Notes: generated by a model from the sequence alone, not told the origin. A DNA stretch of 64,000 bases from Hemicentrotus pulcherrimus (GCA_003118195.1 BEXV01000071.1:304091-368090), one strand, 5' to 3'; positions 36,881 through 49,696 are shown, numbered from the stretch's first letter. A program made the numbers and translations.

Positions 36881-37861
36881 AATTTTGTTTAAAAGATTTA
36901 AGCATAATTTCATATCGAAGAATAATGCGCAAATCCATTATTTGTATATAAATTATCATCGGAATGTTGGACTGGGAACAATTTTAATTTTGTTGTCACG
37001 GATCCCTTTCCTGACCTACGTGAACGGACAAGATTTCTCCCTGATATTGATGATTCGAGGCCCCTCCGTCGTCCGTTTCATTGTTGCCATATACTCCGAA
37101 CTTAAAGAGAATGTTTAGTTCTGGGGAGATGTGAAAAATGTTTTTTGTGAGCGTTATGAATTGCAATATGAAAGTATGGAAAAACATCACATAACAAATG
37201 TTTCCTGAAAAGCAGGGCTCTTCAAATGCCTTATTATTCCAAATATAGCATGTAACATCATAACAATTGGGACGGATTTTTTTGCCACATGTTCGTGTAG
37301 TCCCATATACATCTTTCTATGTACGGTGATTGTAACTTTACCAAGACTGGGCAAAATTTCTTATCATTTAGATGATTCCAGAACCTTGCAGGACACACCA
37401 ATACTTGTAGTTAGAAAATCAACCTTTTCTGATCGAATCCACAACGTTTCTTTCACAATGCAATCGCATGACCAGAACTCAACTTTATCTTTAAGCAAAG
37501 AAGCGATTTATTTGAAATAAACTCCACAAAAGATTACTGCATTTCAGGTTTGAGTGTCCATAATTCTTTTGTTACTACCTTATATGATCATACTTTTGCA
37601 ATGACACCCGATTTGTTATGATTATTTAATCATGGAATGCGCAGTAGAATTGGAAATAGCCAAAGAGAATATGTTGCAAAATGCATTGTAATTGTTATCA
37701 GTGAATTCTTTATTTGTTTGGCGGATGAATTGTGTTTTAACCATCTGTATTGAACTCACGCAAAGTGACAATCTCACAATTACATGGTTGAAACACATTT
37801 CATCTTCTAAACAAAAGTCTAAAACAACATATCATTTTGATGATCAGTGAGCGTTCAACCT

Positions 37862-37887
37862 GTGAACAGCTCCTCGTGAACAGCTCC
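37862..37887. repeat. short tandem duplication
   Basis: GTGAACAGCTCC occurs twice, separated by TC. Confidence 0.8.
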
Positions 37888-38171
37888 AATATTTTGTTTG
37901 ATTAGAAGATAAGTTGGCTTGTCAATTGTTTCAAAACTACACCAAGGTTCTTGGTATAGCACGTGGATCATCCTAGACATTTTGTATGGTTTATACGTCT
38001 ATAATTATCATGATTATGGACATCATCTTTTTTGCAATATCTTGAGTGTACAAGAGTCAAGTGCAGCCATATTGCAGCTTCTTCAGGGACATTGCCCATT
38101 GATGACCACTCAAGCCTGAACTGAATCACCTTAGTGTCCTATTGTTATACTCACTGGGGCACTCTTGGACA

Positions 38172-38263
38172 ATGGGGTCAATCATGTATTCAACCTTTGT
38201 TCTTCTTCTTGGCATGTGCCTGTTGAATGGACTTACTTTTTGCAGTGGGACTCTACATGGATT
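38172..38263 (+). CDS. possible first coding exon with signal peptide, cut by gap
   Basis: ATG at 38172 in a strong Kozak context (ACAATGG) opens a frame that stays open into the gap. The first residues are MGSIMYSTFVLLLGMCLLNG then LTFCSGTLHG, the shape of a secretory signal peptide: a short n-region, a hydrophobic core FVLLLGMCLL, then small and polar residues. No family can be named from 30 residues, and the overlapping frame is also open here. It could be a secreted or membrane protein start, or chance. Confidence 0.25.
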
Positions 38264-39044
38264 NNNNNNNNNNNNNNNNNNNNNNNNNNNNNNNNNNNNN
38301 NNNNNNNNNNNNNNNNNNNNNNNNNNNNNNNNNNNNNNNNNNNNNNNNNNNNNNNNNNNNNNNNNNNNNNNNNNNNNNNNNNNNNNNNNNNNNNNNNNNN
38401 NNNNNNNNNNNNNNNNNNNNNNNNNNNNNNNNNNNNNNNNNNNNNNNNNNNNNNNNNNNNNNNNNNNNNNNNNNNNNNNNNNNNNNNNNNNNNNNNNNNN
38501 NNNNNNNNNNNNNNNNNNNNNNNNNNNNNNNNNNNNNNNNNNNNNNNNNNNNNNNNNNNNNNNNNNNNNNNNNNNNNNNNNNNNNNNNNNNNNNNNNNNN
38601 NNNNNNNNNNNNNNNNNNNNNNNNNNNNNNNNNNNNNNNNNNNNNNNNNNNNNNNNNNNNNNNNNNNNNNNNNNNNNNNNNNNNNNNNNNNNNNNNNNNN
38701 NNNNNNNNNNNNNNNNNNNNNNNNNNNNNNNNNNNNNNNNNNNNNNNNNNNNNNNNNNNNNNNNNNNNNNNNNNNNNNNNNNNNNNNNNNNNNNNNNNNN
38801 NNNNNNNNNNNNNNNNNNNNNNNNNNNNNNNNNNNNNNNNNNNNNNNNNNNNNNNNNNNNNNNNNNNNNNNNNNNNNNNNNNNNNNNNNNNNNNNNNNNN
38901 NNNNNNNNNNNNNNNNNNNNNNNNNNNNNNNNNNNNNNNNNNNNNNNNNNNNNNNNNNNNNNNNNNNNNNNNNNNNNNNNNNNNNNNNNNNNNNNNNNNN
39001 NNNNNNNNNNNNNNNNNNNNNNNNNNNNNNNNNNNNNNNNNNNN
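38264..39044. other. assembly gap (781 Ns)
   Basis: Run of Ns; 270-325 codon frames crossing it are artefacts. A dispersed repeat copy abuts its right edge and a possible signal peptide its left edge. Confidence 1.
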
Positions 39045-39045
39045 T

Positions 39046-39160
39046 TCTCACTCGAGCTGTCAGATTAACTTTAATTGTACATCAAGTCACTGCCTTAGCA
39101 CCATTTTTCTCTCATCTTTACAATGTTAGCAAATCTCTTTAATACCATGGAACACAATTT
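39046..39160 (+). repeat. dispersed repeat, copy B
   Basis: Same family and orientation as 26310-26440; see shared blocks there. It starts at the gap edge, so the element probably extends into the gap, and repeat collapse may explain the gap. Confidence 0.6.
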
Positions 39161-39169
39161 ATACTCCAA

Positions 39170-41870
39170 ACAAATACAAAATTCACTTTTGAAAATAACA
39201 GTGCATTTTGCAAAATTTCACTTCTCACGCAACATTCCCAGTATTCAGGTATTCGGCACATTCCTTGATTACAAATGGGCATAATTGTCAAGAGAAATCT
39301 GTAAGCAATTCAAATAGACAAAATTAAAGTATGATATATAGTAACAAGAAAGATACAAAGCCTGAACCCAATAACCCTTATGAGGAGTGTATAAGTCAGC
39401 TGATAGTCAGCCTATATCCCTTACCTTAACCCTTCCCTCCCGGAAGAGAATCTTACTCCTATACATGTACGTGAAAATAATTTTGAATCATTGAAATAAT
39501 AAGGATTCTACTCTCAACATGATCGCAAACCCTTTGAAAAAAAAAATCAATGAGGAAATATCAATGGCCTTGTGAGTTAACTGTTGAAATATGTGAACAT
39601 GACCACGACGTAATCCGAACATGATTTAAAAGGGAAATTCAAAAGGTTTTCGGTACAGATGCCATCATGTTTTTTCCTGTTTCTGAACATATTAATTCTT
39701 TAATAATATGAAACAAATGGAAATGTTTATAAACGAGTCAAGATGGAAAACTAAAGACTATTGCGTTATTATATTCATAGCTTTGTAAAGTATTCAACGT
39801 ATATATGTTTGTCATATAAACATTTGCACAGACACCTGGCTTGATTGAACGTGTAAGTGTGTAATCATATCACACGACTCACGTACAAATTGTCACTGTC
39901 CCGTCTTTCGTTGTTCCAAGGAGGAAAATGGAAAAAAAGCAATACAATAAATGCTTATATAGGACAAGGAAACCATGCGCGGAGTTTTGGAAACGTTGGC
40001 AAAAAAAAATTGGATGCGTTACAGTGGTAACTAAGAAGTGGTTTTGATTATACAAAGGAGACCTACAGGGACAATGTTTTTAATTGCATATATTCAGAAT
40101 TACTGTTAATTTCCTACGCCGCCTTCTGTTTCCGCCAGCAATATGATTCATCATTATTTTTCTTGTGAATAAAGACCAGAATTCGACCTTGGCCTGGTAG
40201 CTATGCAAACGATGTTATTCGTAATATAGAAATAGAGTCATCTGCTTGATTGCGCTTGTTATTACTGCATATTTTATTGTGAAATTTTATGTAAAATTAT
40301 ATGTTGGAAAAGTTAAGTAAACAGTTGCGACGCATTTACCAACACGCCCCCACCTCATAATATGAATTTATTCCTTCTTTTAGGCTGAATATATCAAACT
40401 ATGACGATTCTGTGTAAGTAAGCGGATCCAATTGTTTTGATCAAACCACAAGTAAAGCTCAAACACAAATTTACAAGAAAAACAAATCGCAAAAACAAGG
40501 GCGTGTTTTGTGTTGTTGCAAGAACATTTTTTCAAAGGTTTTACATACGTGGCTATACTGGTCAAGACAAAAATATATCGACATTGAAGTTCACTGACTT
40601 GTTTGACAAACAAGTTCGAAATCCACATCAAAACTATTTATGTTCCCGCGAGGTTTAGCTCGTAAAGAAAGACTCAACCTTGGATAGAAGTAGAGACCAG
40701 TACCCTTTCGCTAATTTGATTATACTCGCCTGACGAAACATCGTTAAAAGTTGTCTTTTCGTTTATCGGAGATTTACAAATGTTGAGTAAAGTAATACTT
40801 CACGTAGAAAACTGACGTAAAAAGCGTTCACACATTCACTTTCTTCCAACTTATTTCCTGTCACAAAGATTTTCTTAAAACGATTGATAATTTTAAAATC
40901 ACATGGTAGTTCAGTATTTTCAGATTTGTGACTTTGTAGTTATGATTTGCTCAAGTCTGCATTTAAGAACAACTTATTCGAATAACGAATATTCTTACAA
41001 ATGAACAGATATATTTAAAAATTAAGAATATCAAATCTGATGTATTACCGAAAAAACTACTTTTTTCTCTTTTAGTATGGCAATTCCAAATATTTGTTTA
41101 ACAAGTGATTTAGAAAAGAACGAAAAAAAAAAATCTAATGAAAGACACTGAGCTATAATATATAATATAAACTAAATACGTTCCGAAGGCTGGCTTCTTA
41201 ATGATTACATTTTGCAGTCGTGATTCTTGCAATTAGAACATGACTTCTCCTCGCCATTCAAAAGGACAATAATTCTATATCATTAATCGATTTTCCTGAA
41301 TGTCAATGCTGGATTTCAAATTGTTATCATTGTAATTTTTGCAAGGTTGTCAAGATGATTATTTCATGCATATACTCGGCCATTCCTGCAAAGCTTGGAT
41401 TGACTCCACAATTGCTTTTATTTTGTAAAGAAAGATTGTAATCTTTTAACAAGTCACACGTGATTTTAAAACCCACTGCAGTCAAGCTAATTCAGTATAT
41501 TCAAATATTACACTTATTCTCTTTATTCGCGTTGTTGTGAACCAGTCTGTCAGCTGAACTGAAACATATAGTTTTCTGATATGAAAGGACAGACAGTGGA
41601 CAATTGCAGAGGATTTGATATATTCATATGCACTAGCGCTAAAAGCGTAAGGATATTTCGTTTTCAGACTCGGGTTTAGGTGTTTTGTAAAGGAAAGTTA
41701 ATTTTGAACCTCTGTGAGATCTGGCCGACATTTACTTGGGATAAGCCAATTTTAATTACATTTAAGGGATGCTAGGTGAAGGATATAAATATTTGATCAG
41801 ATGCTAGTGGACAGAGAGGTGCGCTTGGACGGTAAGAATATAAGGATCACATGAAACATGAGTGCCCGAT
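39170..41870. other. no gene seen
   Basis: AT-rich with short open frames on both strands, none recognisable. Confidence 0.5.
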
Positions 41871-42019
41871 GACAATAAGCTCGGGCAGCACCAAGTGATC
41901 CTTCTCAGGGCGAGCGCTCAGCATCGAATGATCGCGATGCTGTTTGATGAGCTCCGGTCACAGAAGCAGTGCGCTCGAGTCGAGTGAGGACAATCAGACG
42001 GGAAACTTGCTTTTCCTTG

Positions 42020-42110
42020 CTTCTCATTGGCTGTATATGGACGTGACGTCATAGGTATCACCTGGAGCTCGTATATAACAGACGCATTCATTTGGTTGCT
42101 TCCATCGTAA
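42020..42110 (+). promoter_or_regulatory. core promoter: CCAAT box, CRE and TATA box
   Basis: An inverted CCAAT box (ATTGG, 42026-42030), a perfect CRE palindrome TGACGTCA (42044-42051) and a TATA box TATATAA (42072-42078) lie in the usual order and spacing. The predicted start is about 42104, 30-32 bp after the TATA box, within TTCCATCG. The upstream 140 bp are CpG-rich compared with the surroundings. TGACGTCA binds CREB/ATF factors (established), so cAMP- or calcium-responsive or stress-responsive expression is a fair inference. A transcript-like region with a strong splice donor follows. Confidence 0.6.
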
Positions 42111-42780
42111 CTGTTATTCGACACCCTGGTAGGAGGCTAGTCAGCTGGGCGTCTCGTTTGAGGAAAAAATAAGTTCCACCATCCCTAGTGGTCTATAAAT
42201 TTATCAGAACACCTTCATTCTTCTCTCTTTAATCGAGTCGATTTTAGATAACGATGAGGTACCATCTATATCTCTGGTTTTACTTCTCTGCAACAATGTA
42301 GGACTACTGATGGCCAAGTGAGGAGTAAAACTTGGAAGTGTTGCGATGTGAGGTTTTTGCAAAGGTGATTCCATTGGACCATCCTACCACACCATGCCGA
42401 GCCTTCACACGTACCGTTAGCCCTCGTGCAACCACCCGTGCGAAGAAAACCTCTCTTCAAAAACTATCCTCTCTGACTCCAAATTTTAGCGATATCTTAA
42501 CTTTTCCTCACTCAAAAACACAAATTGAGGTAATTGTACCATGTTGATGCCTCGGAGTTATCAGCTGCGTGTCTCACCTACTCAATTAGAGTCCATTGTT
42601 GGATGAAATTATCCGTACTTTGAAGAAAACAACTTAACAAGTGCTCAAAGATACGACGTTACGCAACAAAGTTGTTTCATATCTACCCGAGATAAGGAGA
42701 TCATTCCATCAAAGGCAAAGCGACACACATCCACCAAAGCGTGTTTTGTTCTCCTCCTTTCTAATTCCCACATTCAACTC
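42104..42780 (+). other. predicted 5' untranslated first exon
   Basis: Runs from the predicted start to a near-consensus donor, CTC|GTAAGTAT (GT at 42781). There is no long ATG frame. The ATGs present open tiny uORFs: 42254 (MRYHLYLWFYFSATM then stop), 42309 (MAK then stop) and a start-stop ATG-TGA near 42346. The 71-codon frame at 42332 starts at TTG. Length (about 680 bp) and uORFs suggest a translationally controlled leader. The coding exons were not identified. Alternatively, translation begins in a downstream exon outside the window. Confidence 0.45.
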
Positions 42781-42789
42781 GTAAGTATC
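42781..42789 (+). promoter_or_regulatory. 5' splice donor
   Basis: GTAAGTATC fits the consensus GTRAGT with extended pairing to U1 snRNA. It marks the end of the predicted leader exon. Confidence 0.5.
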
Positions 42790-42799
42790 TTCTTCCTTT

Positions 42800-44440
42800 T
42801 GCATGCATTCAAATCTAATCAAAATTATTCTTTGTTGTTTGGTATGAAAGTCCATTTAATGTAATTCATGTATTGGCCGAGGTAAGACCATGCTGGCAAG
42901 CGTTTTTTCTTCTTTCTGTTAAAAATAATATGATTGCAGATTAATCCCTATGTATTATTGAATAGAAGTATGTACTTTACACCTTCACATCATTTTCGCT
43001 TCACCTATACGATGTCCTATAAATACATTTACATTATTAATTCATAAACGCAATTTTTTAAAACTAATCCATCCTATCCGTCCGTCATTGTTCTAGCATT
43101 GACCCCCCGAAATAGCAAGATGCCTCCAAAAATTTTGCTAGGTTTAAAGTAAGCCGGCTTTCAGTATACCCTGTGTATACATCGGCACAGTGAGTGATAC
43201 CGTGCCCTATACATCACTGCCGATGATGAATCTAGATTCATAATGGTATTAAATTTCGTAAGGGATTACGTAACTGTATGCCTGGATGACACATTCCATG
43301 AAGGATACAGGCTGACAGCTTCTGTCTCTCGCTAATGAGAACACCAACGTAGCAAGTAGGATGCAGATAGCTTTTTAGCAAGCACATGCCAATACTGACA
43401 ACGGCTATATACGGATTATCTGATTATGCTATATTAATCCTAAACAGTCGTCTAGAGCGGGAAGTTTAAAACATAATTATGCAAGCAATATTGTTGTTGT
43501 TTCGATGATGTGGCAAGTGATTCTGTGTTTGATCACAAGAAGATCAACTTCACTGTCAAAATAACCGATGATTGGGCTTACTCCGTCGCTTAGTTTGCGG
43601 TTACCTATTTATTTTAATTATTTTGATTTACAGCCATTATCAACCAAGCACTGTGCCTACAGGCATGATTTTCGCGCCATTTAGGAAATATACACGAGGC
43701 AGCAGGAAATAAATAAATGTCAGCAGAGAATTCAATCAATTCCGCTATGTCGCATTTCCTCACTGAATGCCTTCATCGTCTCGTTTCAGATCCTCCACAG
43801 TTACATCAAAATAATATACTTTAGAGACAGTCAGACACTGTTAAATAACCATTCTCATATCCATATGTGGACTTTGCAATTGTGTACCATCAAGGGTACC
43901 ACCAACATTTGTGATTTGTTTTTGTATATTATATGTTTGTCCTTCATAATTCGAACTGCTCGTTGCGTTGTTAATAGTGCAGATAAATGCAGATTATTGT
44001 AGATAATTATGAATAATAGGTTCGTTGATAGAAGGAATGTTCTTTGTTAATAGTCCCATCGAATTAAATTGGAGTGGTTATTCACTACATATCATAGTAA
44101 CCAGATGTTTACAAAAATATAATCAAAATTGACCCAGTCTGATCAAATGTGTTAGCTTCTACGGCCAACAGAAAAGGGATCTTTTCACTGTTTCATTATA
44201 CACGCTAGAATTGGAAAAGTACATGGGAAATAATAATATCCCAAGAGTTCAGAAGTTCGTTCATATTCGTATATTTCTGGTGAGTGTTCATCGCAACTAT
44301 CCACTTTTCCTAATGCACATGTACTTTGGTTGAGGTGTCTTGGGTTTTACAGTGGACACGTCAAGTTTAAAGGAATGTAATGTACCATAGGCGTGAGTAA
44401 TTACACAGATTGGCACTGGAGCAAACAAATGACGAGTGGC
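42800..44440. other. no exon seen; predicted first intron
   Basis: AT-rich with no convincing open frame. If the promoter at 42.0 kb is real, this is intron. Confidence 0.4.
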
Positions 44441-44447
44441 AAAACAT

Positions 44448-44830
44448 CACCTTCAATGACAGTGAAATGAGTGAGGAGGGAAATAAAATAGGGAGAGAAA
44501 AGGAAAGAAAGAAGGAGAGAGAAAGAGGAAAAGGAAGAGATGAGGATGGGGATAAGAGAGAGAGAGAGAGAGCGCGAGAGAAAGTGTTTGGGATCACAGA
44601 TGAAAGAGATGGGAAATGAAGGGGAAATAGAAATAAAATGGGGTAAAAAAACTCGGATAGGTAGAAAACGGAGGAAAGAGATAGAGATAGAAACAGAGAA
44701 ATCTCTAAAGATAGGAATAGATAGAAGACCCGAGTGGAAAGTGTGGGATATCAGGTAGACCAATACAAAAAAGCGGAGGAAAGAAAAATGAAGAGAGAGA
44801 AATAGAAAGAAGATAGAATATGGCATGCAT
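44448..44830. repeat. long purine-rich (G/A) tract with GA microsatellite
   Basis: Nearly 400 bp with strong purine bias on the + strand, including (GA)n at 44555-44572. It yields spurious Lys/Glu/Arg frames on + and Ser/Phe/Leu frames on -. Such tracts can form triplex (H-DNA). Confidence 0.8.
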
Positions 44831-44982
44831 GGGATAAAGTTGTAAATGTATAAATGTGGTTTGGAGCATTGCCTGTAGTTCTTTTGCAGTATTGGAAGGT
44901 CGTGCGAGATATGATTTTCTTTATAAAGTCTTGAAAGCAGGGAATTCTTGTAACCGTCACAGTAAACATGAGGGACTAACTC

Positions 44983-45231
44983 GTGGGTTGTATTTTCCAG
45001 GGCTCACCAAGCCTGGGAGGCATACTTTACAAAAGGCTTCACCGGACTCTGGCCCGTAGTGGGTTTGGGGTGGTTCGTATAGACTGTGTAACGACATTGA
45101 TGAATTACACTCGTATCGTTGGTCAACCATGTTTTCTTTCATCGGGACTAAGAGAAAGACAGACAAAGAGAGACAGAGACAGACAAGGGGAGGGGCTAAA
45201 TCATATCCAATATCCAATAATCTCGATTTAG
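44983..45231 (+). other. unrecognised open frame after acceptor-like site
   Basis: The AG of TTGTATTTTCCAG ends at 45000 and is followed by about 230 bp open in one frame (GSPSLGGILYKRLHRTLARSG...), ending at a stop. The first 70 bp are G+C-rich; the last part is a GACA-rich repeat. No family is recognised and no donor is obvious. It may be a repeat fragment. Confidence 0.15.
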
Positions 45232-45259
45232 AGAGTCTATAGACGGTCTGTTCCATCAT

Positions 45260-47190
45260 TTTTTCTTCTTCTTTTGTAGGCTTTACAACGTACGTTGCAC
45301 GCTTTACAGATGAGTAAGCCTATAATGTAATAATTAGAAGAAATGGAAAATGCACGTACACATATCATTAGCATTTAAGACGCTTTTCTAAATAGCGATT
45401 TATTTCGAAAAGTAAACGTAGCGGTCAAGGAAAAAATCTTCGTACTACTAACAAAAACATAGAATAGTGCTTAAATATCTAAGTGCAATATTCGTATCAA
45501 CATTTGGAACCTTGATTGCCGGCTTGATTACGGCATTGTCCAAACGAGCAAACAGTAACAGCCCTTATCCAAGTCTCACCTCTGTCCTCCTGCTAACGAA
45601 CTTGTCTCATAAACTTGAACCTCCACCCGGATTAAGAACACGTTTCAACAATATTAATATGATCACCGTTTAACAACCCCAAGCTTCTACGGCTCGGCCT
45701 TTTTTTCGTTATATATTTCACAAGAATCTTCTTCGTATCGTATTGCGTCACGAATTGCGAAAACTCTCCCACTGTGCGGTCGTGTTGTTATCAGGCCACA
45801 GCGCTGCATGTATTCAGTACCACTCAGAAAAAAAGGGAAACCGAGACTCAACCCTAAATTATTTGCAATCAGTACTTCGAAGATTCAGTAAAGTGTAAAA
45901 TACATTTTTTAAAGCTCTCTTAAATTAACACCTTGTACAATAAAATCTTGCAATGGACAGGTGAATGTCCACTGCTCCTGTGGCCAAGTTTCGAATGAAA
46001 TGAAAGACCAACACAAGGCTTGTGCGAATAGTCTTCATCCCCAGTGAATGCACTAACAAATAATGAACAATGGTGACAGTGAACTCTATACCTTTCATTC
46101 AAGACACGGGTAAAGCCGATCCGGATATAACTTTGTAAGAACTAGACAGTGCTCAGTCATTCATGATCACATTTTTTTTGTGAGCAGCCTTTCAATGTAG
46201 AGAAAATGGTGTCATACCATAATAATAATACATTTCAGCAATTTCACTCGTTTCCTAAATATCGGGGCTTGAAGACAGATTCTTCTTTATTGACTCACAT
46301 TGTACATCGATATAAAGGTTTTATCTAGGTAAGGACGTTTGTCGATGCCAGGTAATAAATTCACCTATCCTTGTCTATTAGACGTCTAGAAGACATCTGT
46401 TCAATGAGCCATGTTTAAATAAGTTCACGAAGTATGAAGGGTAGGGTCTGTATACGTGGGTCATATATCTTTCTTTCTCCCACTTCTTTTCAGGCAACGC
46501 GGGTAGAGATGTTTGCAATTAAAACGGGCATTCAGAAATATGACAATTAACGAACGAGAGATATTCTTATAGCGTGTTGGGAACCAGATTGAGAGAAGAA
46601 AAACAGAAGGAATATGCAGAACGTTTTGGAAGGAGCTAGGATTACAGAAGATACATGGTTAATAGGTATTTTATTCGGGTTTGGTATGCATAAAATCTCC
46701 GAGATATAAGTCACAGATCCGAATACGGTTCAGAGACGGAAAAAGCACAAGTAAGATATCTACTATTAAAAATAATTTCATAGAGTCTTCAAGAGTGTAG
46801 TATTTCTACGTATGATATTCACGATGGAAGACATTTGCACCAAGCATAACAGGGGAAACAAACAAACCCGGGATATAAATTCTTAAAGCAACGTAAAGGA
46901 TATATTTCTGTCAGTTGCCTTGAGCTATAGCAATTCATCAATCACCGAGTCCACGTAGAATTTGAATTCCAACTCATCTGTATAATATGCACATAAATTG
47001 TACCGTCAAGTAGGGATTGTGAGCGGGAAGAAAAGATTGGTTAGCATGACAGCTAATCCGAATTCGATTGAGCAGATAACAAACCTGCTTGCCTTGTATG
47101 ATCGAAATTTATTTTTCGCGAGCCCCGATGCATATTTGGGATTTTGATTATTATAATTGACCATACTGAAGTTTCTTTACCTATGACTAT
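45260..47190. other. no gene seen
   Basis: Mixed AT-rich sequence. No open frame above 70 codons is convincing. Confidence 0.45.
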
Positions 47191-47199
47191 CTTTGAAAA

Positions 47200-47342
47200 A
47201 CATTTGTACAGTGTATGTATATTTTAGCATTTGTTGTAAATTGTTGTTATATGTATTGTACGGCCCCATTGTAAACCAGCCAAGTAGCTGAACTAGGCTT
47301 TTACCGTGCTTGAATAAATGAATCAAATCAAATCAAATCCAG
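47200..47342 (+). mobile_element. LINE 3' end with (AATCA)n tail
   Basis: The segment with GCCCCATTGTAAACCAGCC, AAGTAGCTGAA and CTTTTACCGTGCTTGAATAAATG ends in repeated AATCA units (47322-47341). A 3' UTR ending in short oligonucleotide repeats instead of poly(A) is typical of CR1/L2-class LINEs. The tail matches that of the 52.7-54.2 kb LINE. No coding part remains. Resemblance to known echinoderm LINE ends is from memory. Confidence 0.55.
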
Positions 47343-47437
47343 CGTGATATTTTTAGGGTTAACGACACTATAAAGAGAAATATGGAAACCTGATATATGA
47401 TAAAGAAAAGAATGTATCAATGTCGTACACGTAACCT

Positions 47438-47464
47438 CCCCCCCCCCCCCCCAAAAAAAAAAAA
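47438..47464. repeat. homopolymer C then A
   Basis: About 15 Cs followed by about 12 As; the adjacent frame is an artefact. Confidence 0.95.
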
Positions 47465-47479
47465 TCACTCAACAACAAC

Positions 47480-49690
47480 AAACAAATTGGTCAAGAAGAA
47501 AAAGTCCGCGAGCCACCACGACCCGCCAGTTGTCCATTTAATAGGAAATACGGTATTTCTCGTTGATATGAGTTTTGCTGGCACTTTGTTGCCTACCTTT
47601 TCCGCTTCAAAGGCATTTATATGCCCTTACTAGAGCACTTAGATCCCAAGAAGCTCCGCGCAACAGCAAAGATGGAATAAATCCTTGCCTTTAGCTATCA
47701 TGATTTCGTCTTTACGTTAGCTGAGTATACAGCGACAGGTATAAGACATGAACTAAAAGCAGGGAAAGAAAAAGAAGACAAAACAACAACATATCCTGGC
47801 ATGCAAGAGAATGATGAGAGACTTATTGAAGGCCAAGCATTAATGGATGCAAAAATCTTCATCCAGTCACCCTTGGCCTCCTGTTTGTGCACCGTCTTTG
47901 CTCTCAAACTCTCTCTCTCTCTTTGTTCGTGGCGGTATGCAGTTGAAAATAGAATGAATTCCCCTCTCCCCCTCAAGTTTTATATTTCAGTGCTCACCTG
48001 GTCTATGTTTGGTTACGTTGATTTCTGTAATCCTTGCTGTCTTTCTTCCATCAAAGTGACTACCCTTCCATTTTTGTGAGCACACATACAGCGACCACCT
48101 TCCCCTAGGCTATTTCCAAGAATGGCAATTTTTTTCGAAGTAACTTGAAAATACAATGGGCATACTTACATAAAGAGTCACCTTTGAAACTGTTTGGTCC
48201 CTTTTTGAAGGTATGCGATAGTCGTATTGCTACATTTTTTGATAAATCACAACGAACCAATATCTAAAATTTGTATCATATTGAGTGTCAAAAGTCATAC
48301 CCTAAAAAAGGGCAAATGATGCATGTCTTGGAAAATATGTTATGCTTTCAATTTTGAGGAGACTGTCTTATGACACTGTTCTTTTAAGTTGTATTCGTAA
48401 CTCTCTAAATTTATTAGCGAGATAGATTTGCCAGTGACTCGAAATTCGTGAAAGCTATAGGGTTAGCGTTGGGGTTGCAATTAGGTTTTAGGTTAGATTG
48501 AGAGTTTTTTTGTTATAGGTATAGTGTTAACAGTTAGTATTTCTGCAAGTTGGTAATTTAGCAAAAGTAGGTAATTGGCAGCAGAGCAATATTGTCGCCC
48601 CAGCACTTGTCTTGTCTTTTCATCCAACTAGATTAGTCGTTATTTATAGCCAATTTATACGATATAAACATTGTAAAACCACCCTTGCGCAAGGCGTACC
48701 ATCTTGATTCAAGATTAATAGGCGAAGTTGCCGTTTAAATTTCGTTCACCCTGTTCTACTTTTAGTTTAAATTTATAGGGTTAACAGTGTCGTTCATGCC
48801 ACGACTATTTTTCGAGAGGGATGGCCTTTACTGAACTCTAGGGCAATATTATTTTACCTAGTCCTCCGAGCGTTTTTTTTTATATTGCCGATGGCGCAGA
48901 AGGCGTAATTGAATCCCAAGTGCAATTTCTTATGCAATCATAACATGGTGTTCGGTTGGACAGTGGACGTGATGCGAGGAGACAGTCGTCTTAATTTCAT
49001 TCCAGAGACATTTTTTATTCACCGCGAATTTAGGGCACCTCTCTGAAGCAGAAACCAAACCAAAATTCGACACGGATGAATAATTGAAGCACTTGTGATG
49101 CAGACTATGGGGCTATGAGGTTACGATATGGATTGGATTGCCATGGCTATTGATGACTTGTAAAATTTGTCTTTAAAGTACTTCACTTTTTTTTACTATT
49201 AAGGCGATACTATATCCAGAAACTATGTATAACAACAGATAAAAAGCAACTATAATAGTTAATAGGTATGGTCATTTATAACATAAATCGTAATACGAAA
49301 TACTTGTCAAATGTTTTTTTCTTCAACCTTATTAAATTAAATAAATTAGCTAACAACGAGTAGAATTTAACTTCCCAGTAGTAGTTAGTTCTTATCTTTT
49401 TCTTGTAGATGTTTGGTAACGTTCATGGTGCATATCTATACTTACATATTGTTTGCGACTAACACAAATAAATTCTTAACTGACTACTAGTATGTTTCCC
49501 GAACTAATTCGCAAATAGTTCGTAATCTAAAAGAACCTTAGTCATAATCAGCCTTTAAACTGTCGTAGCTATTCGCAATTCAACTTTCTCTAGAACCATT
49601 CAACACCGAAAATGACCTCGACAGTCTTTCCTGACCGTCTACCGAAGTAAAATAGACCTATGCAATGATCCTCATTTCTTCCCGGAAATT
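47480..49690. other. no gene seen
   Basis: AT-rich. A GGTTAG-like patch (48460-48510) is too degenerate to call telomere-like. Confidence 0.45.
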
Positions 49691-49696
49691 CGGAAT

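Noticed and set aside
38152..38263. Retroviral-type aspartic protease motif (ALLDNG)
   Set aside because: The alternative frame has a loose LLD-x-G match, but the following residues do not fit and no RT or integrase is nearby.
38142..39142. Frames of 272-325 codons across the gap
   Set aside because: Almost all residues are X from Ns; the length is an artefact.
42332..42547. 71-codon frame in the predicted leader
   Set aside because: Starts at TTG, not ATG, and no family is recognised.
44401..44826. 141-codon minus-strand frame
   Set aside because: Same cause: a long G/A tract on the + strand.
48460..48510. Telomere-like GGTTAG repeats
   Set aside because: Units are too irregular to distinguish from chance G/T-rich sequence.
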